Shown piece by piece: positions 63,168 to 64,000 of a stretch of 64,000 nt of DNA. The DNA is taken from contig JBFFMJ010000004.1 of the NCBI GenBank assembly GCA_041554195.1, positions 248,001 through 312,000 of the forward strand, written 5' to 3'. Positions within the stretch are counted from its first letter, which is position 1. Each line of letters opens with the position of its first letter. This DNA is from JAPHSX01 sp041554195. GTDB lineage: Bacteria; Pseudomonadota; Gammaproteobacteria; Thiohalomonadales; Thiohalomonadaceae. Both the position numbers and the translations under genes were made by a program. Under the pieces are notes generated by a model that saw nothing but the letters and a program-made list of their open reading frames with translations, had not been told where the DNA came from and made no database searches.

Positions 63168-63563
63168 TTAGCTGTTCTCTTCATCAGTGTATGGATACTT
63201 GGCATGACCATATCGCTGGATAAGAATTGCAACGGCTATTAGCAATATGGCACCCGAAACACCTAACATACGCCAGTTATCCATGCTCTTCATATCCAGA
63301 ATCAAGTATCGGGCCAATGCGACAATGGCAATATATAGTGGGATGCGTACAGGCAACTTTCCTGAATTAAGATACACCGCAACCATGGCAAGAACTTCCA
63401 GATAGATAAACAGCAGCAACAAGTCAGCCAACGTGACGGTTCTTGCTGAAATCATCGAAGAAACCTCTACCCCTACAGCTATTACCGTAGCTATGGAAAT
63501 AATTAATAGCCCGACATTTTCTGCAAAGACAAGGGCGGTGTTTCCAAATTTATTTAGTTGCAT
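63168..63563 (-). CDS. psiE: PsiE-family membrane protein
   Basis: This 131-residue protein has about four helices and the PsiE pattern: LADLLLLFIYLEVLAMVAVYL, LPVRIPLYIAIVALARYLIL. It was named from phosphate-starvation-inducible expression in E. coli; the biochemical role is unknown. It is surrounded by palindromic repeats. Confidence 0.93.
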   Translation of the reverse strand: MQLNKFGNTALVFAENVGLLIISIATVIAVGVEVSSMISARTVTLADLLLLFIYLEVLAMVAVYLNSGKLPVRIPLYIAIVALARYLILDMKSMDNWRMLGVSGAILLIAVAILIQRYGHAKYPYTDEENS

Positions 63564-63601
63564 TTGTATATTCCTACTTCGTATATGACACTAGCAGTGT
63601 T

Positions 63602-63673
63602 GTAGCTCCGATTAGCGTAGCGTAATCGGAGGGAACCGCATACGTACGATTCCGCTATGCTAATCGTACCTAC
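63602..63673. repeat. Double palindrome bounded by GTAG/CTAC
   Basis: CTCCGATTA-GCGTAGCG-TAATCGGAG (63606-63631) then TACGATT...TAATCGTA (63645-63668). The gap 63564-63894 holds this element, the NifA-type site and the sigma-54 promoter, and no gene. Confidence 0.8.
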
Positions 63674-63744
63674 AGCTTCTCCTTAGTTATCCATTAACCC
63701 GAATTCGCCCAATAGAATCAAGGGTTAATGCACCCCCACCTCTC

Positions 63745-63760
63745 TGTCATGTCCCCGACA
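63745..63760 (+). promoter_or_regulatory. NifA-type upstream activator sequence
   Basis: TGTCATGTCCCCGACA fits TGT-N10-ACA exactly. It is about 75 bases upstream of the sigma-54 promoter, a normal distance for NifA. Confidence 0.75.
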
Positions 63761-63833
63761 ATTGTCCCCAACCCATCAGGAAGTTCAACAATTCAATTTC
63801 CTACAATTTCCGTATAATCAATAGCATACCCTC

Positions 63834-63849
63834 TGGCACGCCCCTTGCT
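63834..63849 (+). promoter_or_regulatory. Sigma-54 promoter
   Basis: TGGCACGCCCCTTGCT matches the -24/-12 consensus (GG and GC with 10 bases between). It is 46 bases upstream of the HesB/IscA-like gene. Confidence 0.9.
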
Positions 63850-63894
63850 TATCTCCCCATAATAGTCCCATCATCCAATTCAGGAGCAGAGCAG

Positions 63895-64000
63895 ATGATC
63901 ACTATTACCGACAAGGCCATGAAGGCAGCCCGACTCTTCATCATGGGTTCCGATACCCCCACCGGCGGCCTGCGCCTAGCGATCACCGGTGGCGGTTGCT
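63895..64000 (+). CDS. HesB/IscA-family A-type iron-sulfur protein (partial, runs off window)
   Basis: The first 35 residues, ITITDKAMKAARLFIM, then GGLRLAITGGGC, are those of A-type Fe-S carrier proteins; the Cys at 35 is the first of three conserved ligands. The gene continues beyond the window. AGGAG lies 10 bases before the ATG. With the NifA/sigma-54 promoter it is probably the nif-associated copy, which helps supply clusters to nitrogenase. Confidence 0.85.
   Translation, partial: MITITDKAMKAARLFIMGSDTPTGGLRLAITGGGC

Overview
The window is a stretch of gammaproteobacterial chromosome. The evidence is the conserved gene orders lolC-lolD / DUF2062 / comEC / exbB-exbD-msbA-lpxK-ycaR-kdsB, nhaA-nhaR and ppiB-lpxH, plus tadA, deaD, mltF, sfsA, yacL (UPF0231) and a Pro-Arg-His tRNA cluster. 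A full ectoine operon, two Na+/H+ antiporters and a sodium:solute symporter point to a marine or salt-exposed habitat. At the right edge a sigma-54 promoter with a NifA-type upstream site drives a HesB/IscA-like gene, so the organism is probably a diazotroph. A bacteriohemerythrin and a TtrS-like sensor kinase suggest life at low or changing oxygen. The species is not identified; a sulfur-oxidiser or symbiont-type gammaproteobacterium is an inference only.

Layout. 1-5 kb: truncated MBL-fold lipoprotein, DUF1269-like membrane protein, membrane metallophosphoesterase, deaD. 5-12.3 kb: tadA, exported MBL hydrolase, orphan lipoprotein, mltF, lpxH, two overlapping cyclophilins, cysS. 12.3-18.2 kb: NERD-like membrane protein coupled to a PhnD-domain sensor kinase and a FixJ-type regulator, then an ABC exporter and a DksA/TraR zinc finger protein. 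18.2-25 kb: folD, tRNA cluster with its own promoter and terminator, a sugar-type periplasmic binding protein paired with a PAS-GGDEF-EAL protein, and a broken LamB porin. 25-37.1 kb: bacterial alpha-2-macroglobulin and its usual partner pbpC, here separated by VF530, a CPA2 antiporter, nhaA and nhaR. 37.1-42.2 kb: a 9-bp tandem repeat ahead of a bacteriohemerythrin gene, sfsA, lolCD, then an AT-rich two-gene insert with an attC-like junction. 42.2-49.6 kb: comEC (interrupted by one in-frame TGA) and the lipid A / Kdo export genes. 49.6-57.1 kb: ectR divergent from ectABC, a zinc finger gene, ask, a TPR gene and a symporter. 57-64 kb: a repeat-rich, partly AT-rich accessory stretch with a metallophosphoesterase, a CDP-alcohol phosphatidyltransferase and cytidylyltransferase pair, small orphan proteins, yacL, psiE and the start of the nif-type unit.

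How the genes work together. ComEC to KdsB is the conserved envelope block: ExbBD energises outer-membrane processes, MsbA and LpxK handle lipid A, KdsB activates Kdo, LolCD releases lipoproteins and LpxH acts earlier in lipid A synthesis. The ectoine unit combines synthesis (ectABC), precursor supply (ask), local repression (ectR) and probably uptake (symporter). NhaA/NhaR and the CPA2 antiporter handle sodium and pH. No CRISPR array, prophage or intact transposase was seen. The most unusual features are the comEC nonsense codon, the in-frame repeat upstream of the hemerythrin gene, the attC-like insert, the altered ectoine operon and four or five families of palindromic repeats concentrated in the last 6 kb.
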